Source: Longispora fulva
Lineage (GTDB): Bacteria > Actinomycetota > Actinomycetes > Mycobacteriales > Micromonosporaceae
Length of the DNA: 64,000 nt
NCBI RefSeq assembly: GCF_015751905.1
Contig: NZ_JADOUF010000001.1
Span: 7,378,001-7,442,000 of the forward strand
Reading direction: 5' to 3'
Shown: positions 8,906 to 17,593 of the stretch, one piece after another
How positions within the stretch are numbered: position 1 is the stretch's first letter
How the letters are laid out: each line of letters begins with the position of its first letter
The notes under the pieces: model-generated
Told to the model about the DNA's origin: nothing
Seen by the model: only the letters and a program-made list of their open reading frames with translations
Database searches by the model: none
Translations under genes and position numbers: made by a program

Positions 8906-8937
8906 GGTTACGGCAGCGCCCGACCCGGCAGCGTCGG
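8906..8937 (+). repeat. Dispersed 3'-end intergenic element, copy B
   Basis: GGTTACGG (8906-8913), six bases, then an 18-base block at 8920-8937 whose ends CCGAC and GTCGG pair. The 18-base block is identical to copy D at 42731-42748. It starts three bases after the stop of the CysG-type gene. Confidence 0.65.
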
Positions 8938-8949
8938 TCGTCCCCGTGC

Positions 8950-8993
8950 TCTTCATGCACCCCGGTAGCCCCGGTCGCCCGGGTGCATGAAGA
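8950..8993. terminator. Bidirectional terminator hairpin
   Basis: Perfect 13-base arms TCTTCATGCACCC and GGGTGCATGAAGA with an 18-base loop, midway between the CysG-type gene and the convergent secreted protein. Symmetry suits use on both strands. Confidence 0.7.
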
Positions 8994-9003
8994 TCACCAG
9001 GGG

Positions 9004-9489
9004 CTAGGCGTGGATGTCGACCGCGATTCGGGACGGGTTCGACTGCGGGGACGTCGTGAACGCGTGGTGGCCCCGGATGCCCACCCCCACCCGGAGGTCG
9101 CCCTCGAAGTCGCAGGTGATCGCATACCCCGTCACGTACGGCAGGTTCAGCACCTTCTGCCAGTCGCCCGGGAACGTGTCGTGACCGTTCGCGTCGTGCG
9201 CACTGGCCCCGAGATTCACCTCGATGAACTCCGTCCCGGGCAGGTCCACGGGCTTCCCCGACCCGCAGTTCGTCAGCTCGGACACCCGGGTCACCCCGAA
9301 CGCCGGCACCGGCCCACCGAAGTCGAGCTGCACCCGGTCGTAGCCGGGATGTGAGCCCCACTCGATGTTCGTGAGCTGGGAGTCGGCTGCCGCCGGGGCG
9401 GCGTGCGCGGCGGGGGCGAGCGCGGCGAAGGCGAACAGTGCTGTGCCGAGTACGGCGGCGGAGCGGGTGGCGATGGAGCGTGCGGACAT
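9004..9489 (-). CDS. Secreted AMIN-like domain protein
   Basis: 161 residues with a Sec signal peptide ending near HAAPAA (about residue 35), so the product is exported. The mature part, NIEWGSHPGYDRVQLDF through SRIAVDIHA, looks like the small all-beta AMIN-like domain found in actinobacterial secreted proteins, which may bind cell wall; function is otherwise unknown. A GGGAGGAA ribosome site six bases before the ATG at 9489 fixes the start; an upstream in-frame ATG at 9507 lacks such a site. Confidence 0.7.
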   Translation of the reverse strand: MSARSIATRSAAVLGTALFAFAALAPAAHAAPAAADSQLTNIEWGSHPGYDRVQLDFGGPVPAFGVTRVSELTNCGSGKPVDLPGTEFIEVNLGASAHDANGHDTFPGDWQKVLNLPYVTGYAITCDFEGDLRVGVGIRGHHAFTTSPQSNPSRIAVDIHA

Positions 9490-9623
9490 GGTTTCCTCCC
9501 AGGACATGATGTGTTGTCGCTTGCCACCATTAATGACGCTAATTGATGGACAAAAGGTTGCATGCACATTTGCAGCTGGGGCGTCGGTGAAGGAGCGGTC
9601 CGTCCACGGCGGACAATGCGGTC

Positions 9624-10445
9624 ATGGTCAGCGATGGGCGTAGCACGCCGTATCCGCTCCGTAGCCGGCTCGCCCGCCACCTACGGCAGCTCCGCGACGA
9701 CTCGCGACTGACGATCGGCGCGGTCGGCCGCCGCCTGGGCTGGTCGGGCTCGAAGCTGAGCCGCATCGAAACGAGCCTGACGGGCATCACCCCGGAGGAC
9801 ACGGCCCGCCTGCTGGACGTCTATCGAGTCTCCGGGCCTCGTAGGGAAGCATTGCTCGCCCTGGCTGTGGCCAACCACGAGACGGCGGGCAGATATCGCC
9901 ATTTGGAAGCCAAGGCCGCGACAGTGCTCAGCCATGAACTGACGCTGATCCCAGGCATCGTCCAGACACCGGAATACGTCCGGGCGATGACCCGCTCAAA
10001 CGAGCCGGACGCGTTACCGGAGATGGTTGAGGCGCTGGTCGCCAGCAGGTTGGCACGGCAGTCGCTGCTCACCATGGAGGACGGGCCGACGTTTCACCTG
10101 GTGATGGACGAGACGGTCCTGCACCGCCCGATCGCTGAGGAGCGCGTGATGCGCGGCCAGATGCGCCATCTCATCACTTCGGCGGATCTGCCGGGAATCA
10201 CGCTCCAGGTGCTGCCGTTCGAGGTGACTGCGCGGCCGCTGCCCTCGGGCGCGTTCAGTGTGCTGAGGTTCAAGGACGGTCTCGACGCGGGCATCGTGGC
10301 GGTCGAAAACCACCTCAACATGTTCTACTTCGATGAGGCGGACGAGGTGGAGCGCTATGTCTCCACCTTCGACTGCCTGAGTAATCGGGCGCTCGATCCA
10401 GATGACACGATTAGACTCGTCGAGCGGCTGGCCACTGGCCGCTGA
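9624..10445 (+). CDS. XRE-type regulator with DUF5753 domain
   Basis: 273 residues. An N-terminal helix-turn-helix (about 12-70, with LGWSGSKLSRIETSLTGI as the recognition part) is joined to a DUF5753 domain (about 90-265). This is the WhiJ-like class of actinobacterial regulators, usually encoded beside a small DUF397 protein and often linked to development or antibiotic control. The DUF397 partner starts 16 bases downstream. A GACAAT -10-like box at 9612-9617 ends six bases before the ATG, so the message may be leaderless. The divergent secreted-protein gene may share this control region. Confidence 0.88.
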   Translation: MVSDGRSTPYPLRSRLARHLRQLRDDSRLTIGAVGRRLGWSGSKLSRIETSLTGITPEDTARLLDVYRVSGPRREALLALAVANHETAGRYRHLEAKAATVLSHELTLIPGIVQTPEYVRAMTRSNEPDALPEMVEALVASRLARQSLLTMEDGPTFHLVMDETVLHRPIAEERVMRGQMRHLITSADLPGITLQVLPFEVTARPLPSGAFSVLRFKDGLDAGIVAVENHLNMFYFDEADEVERYVSTFDCLSNRALDPDDTIRLVERLATGR

Positions 10446-10461
10446 GACGAGGAGGCTCACG

Positions 10462-10665
10462 ATGGACTTCGGCCGCGCTCGCTTCGTCAAGCCTCGACGC
10501 AGCAGTTCAGGGACCGACAACAATTGTGTCGAGTGCACCTTCGACCTGGTACCCGTCGGAGTGGTTGGGGTCAGGGACAGCAAGGACCCGGTCGGGCCCA
10601 TCCTGGCCGTGTCCACCGCCGACTGGCGGGTCTTCCTCACCGCCCTGCGAACGGCCCACTCCTAG
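10462..10665 (+). CDS. DUF397 small protein, partner of the DUF5753 regulator
   Basis: 67 residues. The pattern F-x-KPRRSSSG...CVE...V-x-VRDSKDP...FLTALR is DUF397. These proteins are thought to bind and modulate the cognate DUF5753 regulator. An AGGAGG site seven bases before ATG supports the start. Its 3' end overlaps the convergent small membrane protein gene by 29 bases. Confidence 0.88.
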   Translation: MDFGRARFVKPRRSSSGTDNNCVECTFDLVPVGVVGVRDSKDPVGPILAVSTADWRVFLTALRTAHS

Positions 10666-10882
10666 GCAGCTTGTCCGGGGTCTCCGTCGGGTCCTGCCAC
10701 TCCGCCTGGATCTGGATCTCGATCCGCGACTCGGCGGCGGTCGGCCGGTAGATCTCGTCGAACACGCCCAGCGCCGGGCTGCTGATCCCGCGCCGGCGGA
10801 CCCTGAGCGCGAGCCACGCCAGCCCGGCGACCACCCCGACATAGACGGCGACCATCATCGCCGCCGGCACCCACTCACCCAT
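10637..10882 (-). CDS. Small actinobacterial membrane protein
   Basis: 81 residues. One membrane helix (about 6-28) is followed by a basic RVRRRG stop-transfer stretch and a cytoplasmic tail. I recall similar short proteins from other actinobacteria but no named family. It overlaps the convergent DUF397 gene by 29 bases at the 3' end, which is unusual and could give antisense interaction between the two messages. Confidence 0.6.
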   Translation of the reverse strand: MGEWVPAAMMVAVYVGVVAGLAWLALRVRRRGISSPALGVFDEIYRPTAAESRIEIQIQAEWQDPTETPDKLPRSGPFAGR

Positions 10883-11011
10883 GCCGGCAACAGTACGTCG
10901 GACTCCACCCGTCCCCACGGCCCAGGGGCGACAGGCCCTCTTGGCCTCCACCTGGTCGCTGACCTGCAGTAGAATTTCCGGGGCACCGACAACCACCGGG
11001 CGGGGGGCACC

Positions 11012-11578
11012 ATGACTGCAGAGGCGATCGCGCCGTCGTGGATGCATGAGCAGATCACCGCCGAGGAGTATGACTCCTGGTCGGAGGAGCAGTGCGCCGG
11101 AATCGAGATCGTGGACGGGATGGTCGTCGTGAGTCCGAGCGCGTCCAAGCGGCACAACCGGATCGCGAAGATCATCGCTGTGGCGCTGGAGGCCGCTGCG
11201 GGCGACGGCTGGTATGCGGACACGGACTTCGACCTGAGACTGCAGGACATCCCGCTGCTCAACCGGCGTCCCGACGTCATCGTGTACAGGGCGGACACCC
11301 TCGACGTGTCGCCGACCCGGCCGGAGCACGTGCTGATGGTCGCCGAGGTCGTGTCCCCGGGCTCGGAGACGACCGATCGCAAGGTCAAGTTCGACCAGTA
11401 CGCGAAGGCGGGCATCCAGTTCTACTGGCGGGTCGAGCAGGCGATGACCGGCGTGCCCATCGTGTACACCTATGTCCTGGATATGGCCAGCGAGACCTAC
11501 CGGGACGCCGGCGTCTTCACCGGGCTTGTCGCGGTGGTCGCCCCGTTCCCGGTGTCGATCGACCTCACCTCGATCTGA
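11012..11578 (+). CDS. Uma2-family (DUF820) putative restriction-like nuclease
   Basis: 188 residues. PD-(D/E)XK-like elements include RRPDVIVYR at about 89-97 and EVVSPGSETTDRKVKFDQYAKAGIQFYW at about 112-139, the Uma2 signature with Glu and Lys in the expected places. Function in cells is unknown despite the nuclease-like fold; the family is expanded in actinobacteria and cyanobacteria. A G-rich ribosome site precedes ATG. A strong hairpin follows the stop. Confidence 0.85.
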   Translation: MTAEAIAPSWMHEQITAEEYDSWSEEQCAGIEIVDGMVVVSPSASKRHNRIAKIIAVALEAAAGDGWYADTDFDLRLQDIPLLNRRPDVIVYRADTLDVSPTRPEHVLMVAEVVSPGSETTDRKVKFDQYAKAGIQFYWRVEQAMTGVPIVYTYVLDMASETYRDAGVFTGLVAVVAPFPVSIDLTSI

Positions 11579-11584
11579 CCGGAA

Positions 11585-11613
11585 GGGGCTGAGTCGACGT
11601 CCGACTCAGCCCC
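11585..11613. terminator. Bidirectional terminator
   Basis: Perfect 12-base arms GGGGCTGAGTCG / CGACTCAGCCCC with a 5-base loop, lying between the convergent Uma2 and OtsB-GH15 genes. Confidence 0.75.
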
Positions 11614-11621
11614 ACCTCCGC

Positions 11622-14180
11622 CTAGCCCTGGTCCAGCAGTTGCGCGCAGCGGATCAGGCCCAGGTGCGAGTAGGCCTGCGGGTGGTTGCCCAGGGTGCGC
11701 TCGTTCACCGGGTCGTACTGTTCCGGCAGCAGCCCCGTCGGCCCCGCGCAGTCCAGCACCTGCTGGAACAGCTCCTCGGCATCGTGCCGCCGCCCGGTGA
11801 GCAGATACGCCTCCACCAGCCACGTCGCGCAGATGATGAAGCCGCCCTCCACGCCCGGCAGCCCGTCGTCGGAGTTGTACCGGTAGACCGCCGGCCCGCT
11901 GCGCAGCTCCGCCTCGATGGCCAGCACCGTGGACAGGAACCGAGGGTCGTCGGCCGGGAGCAGCCCCGACAGGCCGATCCACAGCGAGGCGGCGTCGAGG
12001 TCGGTGGAGCCGTACGCGGCCGGGTACGCCTTCATGTCCTCGCTCCAGCCGAGCTTGAGGACGTTGTCGGCGATCTGGTCGCGCAGCTCGTGCCAGCCCT
12101 CGCCGGACGGCATGGAGTGCCGCTCGGCCGCCTTGATGGCCCGGTCGACGGTCTGCCAGCACATCACCTTGGAGTACACATGGTGACGAGGGGGGAGGCG
12201 CGCCTCCCACAGGCCGTGGTCGGGCTCGTGCCAGCGGCGCTCCACGGCGGAGACCATGGCCTCGATGACGCCCCACTCGTACTCCGTGATCTTGCCGCGC
12301 TGCTCGGCCACCGCCGCGACGAGGTCGGCGATCGGGCCGAACACGTCGAGCTGGACCTGGCGGTTGGCGGCGTTGCCGACCCGGACCGGGCGCGAGCCGG
12401 CGTAGCCGGGCAGATTCTCGATCACGGCCTCGGCCCCGAGGTCCAGGCCGTCCAGGGTGTACAGCGGGTGCAGCCGCTCCGGGTGCCCGCCGGTGCGCTC
12501 GACGCAGCCGGCCACCCAGGTCAGGTAGGCCTCCGCCTCGTGCACCGAGCCCAGGTCGACCAGGGCCCGGGCGGTCATGGCGGCGTCGCGCAGCCAGCAG
12601 TACCGGTAGTCCCAGTTGCGGATGCCGCCGATGGTCTCCGGCAGGGACGTGGTCGCCGCCGCCAGGATCGCACCGGTCGGCGCGTCGCACAGCGCCCGCA
12701 GCGTGAGCGCCGAGCGGAGCACCTCCTCGCGGGCCAGCTTCGGCGGGTGCAGCCGCGACAGCCACTCCCTGTTCTCCGCGTCGATCGCGTCGCGCCGGGT
12801 CAGCGCCGGCTGGGTGGGCGCCGACAGGTCCGAGGTGCCACAGCGCAACTCAATGGTGTACTCGCCGCCCATCGCCGCGAGGTCCACCACCGCGCGCGCC
12901 GTGTCGTGCCCGGCGTCGTCCTGGATGTCCCACTCCAGCCCCGGCGCGTACAGCGCGATCGGCTCGTTGGAGCCCAGCACGTGCAGCCCGCCGTCGCCCA
13001 TCGGCTGCAGGCGCACCGGCACCTGCCCGAACTCGGGGCGCGGCGCGAACGTGATCTGCGCCCGCTCCTCGCCGGCGAGGTGCCGGACGAGCACGGTCTT
13101 CTCGCCGTCCTCGTGCGAGGCGTCCAGCCAGTCGGTGACGGTCAGCCCCGACCAGCGCGTCTCCACCACCATCGACGCCTGCCGGTACCGCTGGCCGAGC
13201 AGCGGGCGGCCGGGCCGGGCCGGGGAGATCGTGCAGTGCCCGGCGGACTCGCCACCGAGCAGGTCGGCGAACAGCGCGGCGGAGTCCGAGCGCGGGTGGC
13301 ACATCCACGTGACCCGGGCGTCGGGGGTGAGTAGGGCGACATTGCGGCCGTTGCCGAGCATCGTGTGCCGCTCGATCGGCACGGAACGCTCGCCGAGCAG
13401 CCAGTTCCGCCGGATCTCGAAAAGGGTGGCCAACAGCAGTGCGACGCTGGCCGGGTCGTCGACCCGCATCTTGGCCCGCGACTCGCCGGGGCCGACCTTG
13501 ACCCCCAGGTCGGGGCCCTGGAGGTGCGCGAACGCGTTCTCGTCCGTGACGTCGTCGCCGACGAACAGCACCGCGCCGACGCCGAGCTGGGCGCGGAGCC
13601 GGTCGAGCGCGGTGCCCTTGTTGGTGGGGATCACGGCCAGCTCGATGACCTCCTTGCCCTCGCCGGCGTGCACGCCCTCCCACAGCGCGCAGCCGCTCCG
13701 GACGGCCTCGAGCACGGTCGCGGCCGTGGCCCGGTCGGCCTCGCGGGTGTGCACCGCGATGCTGGCCGGTTTGACCTCCAGCCGGATGCCGGGTTGGCCC
13801 CGGGTGAGTTCGACGAGCTTGGCGTGCAGTCGGCCGTGCAGTTCGAGGGCCTCGGCCGGTAGGCCGTGCACGAAGCCCACGTCGAACTCCGAGCCGTGGC
13901 TGCCGACGAGGTGGATCTCGCTGGGCAGCCTCGACAGCGCGGCGAGGTCGCGTAGCGCCCGGCCCGAGATCACCGCTGCCTGGGTGTCCGGGAGGCTGGC
14001 CAGCGCGCGCAGTGCGGCGACCCCCTCCTGGAGCGGCACGGCCGCGGACGGGTCGGTCACGATCGGTGCGAGGGTGCCGTCGTAGTCGCAGGCGACAAGG
14101 AGTTTCGGCACCCGGGCCAGGTGGATGAGGGCGGCGCGTAGCCCCGCGTCCAGCGACGCGGCGACATTGTGCATTGTCAT
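11622..14180 (-). CDS. otsB: Trehalose-6-phosphate phosphatase fused to GH15 glycoside hydrolase
   Basis: 852 residues. Residues ~25-255 form a HAD-type OtsB phosphatase: DYDGT with nucleophile Asp32, SGR, and [12 protein letters not shown]. Residues ~265-852 form a GH15 domain with [13 protein letters not shown] and QVQLD. OtsB removes phosphate from trehalose-6-phosphate; actinobacterial GH15 enzymes of this type include trehalases, so one polypeptide may both make and break trehalose. A glucodextranase-like activity on another alpha-glucan is the alternative. The start overlaps the otsA stop by four bases (ATGA), so the two are translated together. Confidence 0.9.
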   Translation of the reverse strand: MTMHNVAASLDAGLRAALIHLARVPKLLVACDYDGTLAPIVTDPSAAVPLQEGVAALRALASLPDTQAAVISGRALRDLAALSRLPSEIHLVGSHGSEFDVGFVHGLPAEALELHGRLHAKLVELTRGQPGIRLEVKPASIAVHTREADRATAATVLEAVRSGCALWEGVHAGEGKEVIELAVIPTNKGTALDRLRAQLGVGAVLFVGDDVTDENAFAHLQGPDLGVKVGPGESRAKMRVDDPASVALLLATLFEIRRNWLLGERSVPIERHTMLGNGRNVALLTPDARVTWMCHPRSDSAALFADLLGGESAGHCTISPARPGRPLLGQRYRQASMVVETRWSGLTVTDWLDASHEDGEKTVLVRHLAGEERAQITFAPRPEFGQVPVRLQPMGDGGLHVLGSNEPIALYAPGLEWDIQDDAGHDTARAVVDLAAMGGEYTIELRCGTSDLSAPTQPALTRRDAIDAENREWLSRLHPPKLAREEVLRSALTLRALCDAPTGAILAAATTSLPETIGGIRNWDYRYCWLRDAAMTARALVDLGSVHEAEAYLTWVAGCVERTGGHPERLHPLYTLDGLDLGAEAVIENLPGYAGSRPVRVGNAANRQVQLDVFGPIADLVAAVAEQRGKITEYEWGVIEAMVSAVERRWHEPDHGLWEARLPPRHHVYSKVMCWQTVDRAIKAAERHSMPSGEGWHELRDQIADNVLKLGWSEDMKAYPAAYGSTDLDAASLWIGLSGLLPADDPRFLSTVLAIEAELRSGPAVYRYNSDDGLPGVEGGFIICATWLVEAYLLTGRRHDAEELFQQVLDCAGPTGLLPEQYDPVNERTLGNHPQAYSHLGLIRCAQLLDQG

Positions 14181-15622
14181 GCTATGTGCTCCCGCGGCAG
14201 CGCCTCGTCGGCGCTGTCGTTGTCGTCGAAACGTGCATCGATCCCCAGGGCGGCGAGGAATGACCGGGCCCAGTACTGGACGTCGTGGCTGCGGACCTGT
14301 CGGCGCAGCGCGCGCATCCGGCGGCTCAGCTCGGCCGGGGAGGCGTGCGCGGCGGTGAGCACGGCCTCCTTGAGCCCGTCGAGATCATGGGGATTGACCA
14401 GGTAGGCCTGCCGGAGGTCTGCGGCGGCACCGGCGAACTCGCTGAGCACGAGGGCTCCGCCGAGGTCGACGCGCGCGGCCACGTACTCCTTCGCCACCAG
14501 GTTCATCCCGTCTCTCAGAGGTGTAACCATCATCACATCTGCGGCCAGATAGAGCGCAGCCAGCTCCCGCAATGAGTAGGACTGGTGCAAATAGTGCACA
14601 GCGGGCAAACCTACCCGACCGAAGTCGCCGTTGATCCGGCCCACCTCGCGTTCCACCTTCACCCGCAGCTGGTGGTAGTGCTCCACACGCTCCCGGCTCG
14701 GCGTGGCGACCTGCACCATCACCGTGCCCGGCACGCCGAGCTTTCCGTCGGACAACAGCTCCCGGTACGCCTTCAGCCGGTGCTCGATGCCCTTCGTGTA
14801 GTCCAGCCGGTCCACGCCGAGGATCACGGTCTCCGGGTCGCCCAGCTCCTGGCGGATCTCCTTGGCCCGGGCCCGCACCTCCGGGTCGGCGGCCACCGAC
14901 TCGATCGCGTGCGTGTCGATCGAGATCGGGAACGCTCCGGCCTGCACCAGCCGGCCCTCGGCCTCCACGACCGCGCCCCGGGGACGAAGGCCGAGCAGGT
15001 GCCGGGCGAGCCGGAGGAAGTTCTGCGCCGCGAGCGGACGCTGGAAGCCCACCAGGTCGGCCCCGAGCAGGCCGCGCAGCAGCTCGACCCGGCGGGGGAG
15101 CTGCATGAACAGCTCGACCGGCGGGAACGGGATGTGCAGGAAGAAGCCGATCCGCACGTCCGGCCGCAGCTCGCGGAGCATCGCCGGCACGAGCTGGAGC
15201 TGGTAGTCCTGCACCCAGACCACCGCGCCCGGGGCCGCCAGCTCCGCGGCCTGGCGGGCGAACCGCTCGTTCACCCGCAGATAGCTGTCCCACCAGCTGC
15301 GGCGGAACACAGGGGGCTCGACCGCGTCGTGGTACAGCGGCCACAGCGTGCTGTTCGCGAAGCCCTCGTAGTACCGCTCCACCTCCTCGGCCGACAGCGG
15401 CACCGGGTGCAGCCGCATGCCCTCCAGCTCGAACGGTTCCGGGGCGGGGCCGGCACTGCCGGACCAGCCGATCCAGCCGCCCTTGGCCGCCTTGAGCACC
15501 GGATGTAGTGCTGTGACCAGCCCGCCGGGGCTGCGTCGCCATTCCTTGCGCCCGTCCGGCAGGGTCACCTCGTCGACCGGCAGCCTGTTGGCCACCACCA
15601 CGAACGAACTCGTCGTCGTCAC
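14177..15622 (-). CDS. otsA: Alpha,alpha-trehalose-phosphate synthase (GT20)
   Basis: 481 residues, usual OtsA length. It makes trehalose-6-phosphate from UDP- or ADP/GDP-glucose and glucose-6-phosphate. Characteristic pieces are VVVANRLPV, the SPGGLVTAL loop, [35 protein letters not shown] and [18 protein letters not shown] site lies 11 bases before the GTG start, rather far, so a slightly different start is possible. It forms an operon with the fused otsB gene. Confidence 0.95.
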   Translation of the reverse strand: MTTTSSFVVVANRLPVDEVTLPDGRKEWRRSPGGLVTALHPVLKAAKGGWIGWSGSAGPAPEPFELEGMRLHPVPLSAEEVERYYEGFANSTLWPLYHDAVEPPVFRRSWWDSYLRVNERFARQAAELAAPGAVVWVQDYQLQLVPAMLRELRPDVRIGFFLHIPFPPVELFMQLPRRVELLRGLLGADLVGFQRPLAAQNFLRLARHLLGLRPRGAVVEAEGRLVQAGAFPISIDTHAIESVAADPEVRARAKEIRQELGDPETVILGVDRLDYTKGIEHRLKAYRELLSDGKLGVPGTVMVQVATPSRERVEHYHQLRVKVEREVGRINGDFGRVGLPAVHYLHQSYSLRELAALYLAADVMMVTPLRDGMNLVAKEYVAARVDLGGALVLSEFAGAAADLRQAYLVNPHDLDGLKEAVLTAAHASPAELSRRMRALRRQVRSHDVQYWARSFLAALGIDARFDDNDSADEALPREHIA

Positions 15623-15756
15623 GATGTCGTAGTCCTCCTCACGATGTCGGACTAGGGCGTACCCCCCATGAGCCTACTGAATCCAGGCAGACACGGTGAG
15701 TACTGACCGAACGCGTGCGAAGCCGGTGAGTCGCGCTCGGCTAACCTCTCTGAACT

Positions 15757-17526
15757 GTGGAGACGAACCAGGAAGCAACCGTGCGCGGCAGGCTCCGCCG
15801 TGGAGATTTAGCCGCTTTCGGGTGTTTTATCGCCGCTGCGATCTACGTCACTGGTCAACTCTGGATCCACCCGACCGAGCAGTTGCACGCCACGAACGGG
15901 ACGGACCAGTCGTTCTTCCAGTGGATGCTGGCGCACGCCGCGTACGCCGTCACCCACGGCGTGAACCCCATGCACGACGCGATGATGAACGTGCCCGACG
16001 GGGTCAACCTGATGGCCAACACCTCGGTGCTCGCCATCGCCGTCCCACTCATCCCGGTCACACTGCTGTTCGGGCCGGCCGTGTCGTACCTGGTCATGCT
16101 CACCCTGGCCTTCGCCCTCACCGGCTGCGCCTGGTACTGGCTGCTGTCCCGGCACGTCGTGACCAGCCCGCTCGCCGCCTTCCTCGGCGCGGCGCTCTGC
16201 GGCTTCGGCCCCGGCATGATGGCCCAGGGCAACGGGCACCCGAACCTGGTCGCCCAGTTCCTCATCCCCGTCATCCTCTGGGCCGCGCTGCGCCTGCGCC
16301 ACGGCCGAGCTGTGCGCAACGGGATCGTCCTCGGCCTGCTCGTCGTCTGGCAGGCGTTCATCAACGAGGAGGTCCTGTTCCTGTCCACCATCGGACTGGG
16401 ACTGTTCGTCGTCGCGTACGCCGTCCAGGACCGGGCGGGCGCGCGGGCGGCGTTGCGTCCGATGGCCGCCGGGCTCGGGGTCGCGGCGCTGGTCGCCGGG
16501 GCGCTGCTGGCGTACCCGTTGTGGTACCAGTTCTTCGGGTGGCAGAGCTACCGAGGCCTCCCGCAGGGCGTCGAGCACTACGGCGCGGACCTGGCGTCCT
16601 TCCCGGCCTTCGCCCGGATGTCGCTCCTCGGCGACCCGGTCGAGGCCGGCCGGCTCGCGCCCAACCCGTCGGAGGAGAACACCTTCTTCGGCTGGCCGCT
16701 GCTCGTCGGCGTCGTCGTCGCGGTCGCCTGGCTCTGGCGCGAGCACCGGGTCCGGGCACTGGCCTTCGTCGGCCTCGTCCTGTCGCTGTGCGCGCTCGGC
16801 CCGAAGGTCACCTCCCACGCCCTGAACACCGGCATCCCCGGGCCGTGGATGTTCATCGCCCGGCTGCCGCTGTTCGACACCGTCGTACCGGTCCGGATCG
16901 GTCTGTTCGTGCTGCCCGTCGTGGGGATCCTGACCGCGGTGGCCGTGCAGCGGCTGATCGAGGCGACCGCCGACCGTCCCAACGTGCGCCGGGTCGCCTA
17001 CGTCGCACTGGTCCTCGTGCTCGTCCCGCTGCTGCCCGCGCCCCTGCCGGCCGTCAACGCCCCGGTGCCGAGGTTCATCGCCCACGGCGAGTACGAGCGC
17101 TACGTCACCGGCGGCCGTTCGATGGTCACCCTGCCGCCCCCGCACGCCGGCGACGCCACGGTCATGCGCTGGTCGGCCTCGCGGAACCTCGACTTCCCGG
17201 TCGCGGCGGGTTACTTCCTCGGTCCGGGCGGTGACTTCGGCACCTCGCTGTTCGGGCCGCCCAAGCGCGCCTCCGACCACCTGTTCACCAAGGTGATGCG
17301 GACCGGCACGCCCTACCCGGTCACCGACGCCGACCGGTCCCGGGCCCGCGACGACCTGCGGTTCTGGCGGGCCGGCGCGATCGTGATGGTGCCGAAGGCC
17401 GACCCGACGCTGACCGAGGCGATGCTGCGCACCGCGACAGACCTCTATGGACCGCCGAAGTGGACGGGCGAACTGTGGGTGTGGGACGCCCAGGTCGTTC
17501 TCGAGACGCCCTTCACAGCCAGTTAA
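15757..17526 (+). CDS. Polytopic membrane protein, GT-C glycosyltransferase-like
   Basis: 589 residues with roughly ten hydrophobic segments in the first 430 residues and a soluble C-terminal domain. An early acidic loop after the first helix (GTDQSFFQWML) resembles the catalytic loop of GT-C transferases that use lipid-linked sugars, so it may add sugars to envelope polymers. That is inference, and it could be a membrane protein of unknown role. A TAACCT -10-like box at 15742-15747 fits a leaderless GTG at 15757. It precedes the FN3 gene cluster in the same direction. Confidence 0.65.
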   Translation: METNQEATVRGRLRRGDLAAFGCFIAAAIYVTGQLWIHPTEQLHATNGTDQSFFQWMLAHAAYAVTHGVNPMHDAMMNVPDGVNLMANTSVLAIAVPLIPVTLLFGPAVSYLVMLTLAFALTGCAWYWLLSRHVVTSPLAAFLGAALCGFGPGMMAQGNGHPNLVAQFLIPVILWAALRLRHGRAVRNGIVLGLLVVWQAFINEEVLFLSTIGLGLFVVAYAVQDRAGARAALRPMAAGLGVAALVAGALLAYPLWYQFFGWQSYRGLPQGVEHYGADLASFPAFARMSLLGDPVEAGRLAPNPSEENTFFGWPLLVGVVVAVAWLWREHRVRALAFVGLVLSLCALGPKVTSHALNTGIPGPWMFIARLPLFDTVVPVRIGLFVLPVVGILTAVAVQRLIEATADRPNVRRVAYVALVLVLVPLLPAPLPAVNAPVPRFIAHGEYERYVTGGRSMVTLPPPHAGDATVMRWSASRNLDFPVAAGYFLGPGGDFGTSLFGPPKRASDHLFTKVMRTGTPYPVTDADRSRARDDLRFWRAGAIVMVPKADPTLTEAMLRTATDLYGPPKWTGELWVWDAQVVLETPFTAS

Positions 17527-17539
17527 CGCGCGGTCTTCT

Positions 17540-17574
17540 ATGCTCGCCTCGGCTCGGAGTGCCGAGGCGAGCAT
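17540..17574 (+). terminator. 14-bp perfect stem-loop before FN3 gene 1
   Basis: Arms ATGCTCGCCTCGGC / GCCGAGGCGAGCAT with a 7-base loop. It lies after the GT-C-like stop and 20 bases before the FN3 start. There is no T-run, so it could be a terminator, a processing or stability element, or a leader structure close to the ribosome site. Confidence 0.6.
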
Positions 17575-17593
17575 CCACGGAGGTAGACGGGGC

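Noticed and set aside
12616-14085. 489-codon plus-strand frame across the OtsB-GH15 gene
   Set aside because: Ser/Arg-rich shadow translation without motifs; the minus strand has complete OtsB and GH15 motifs.
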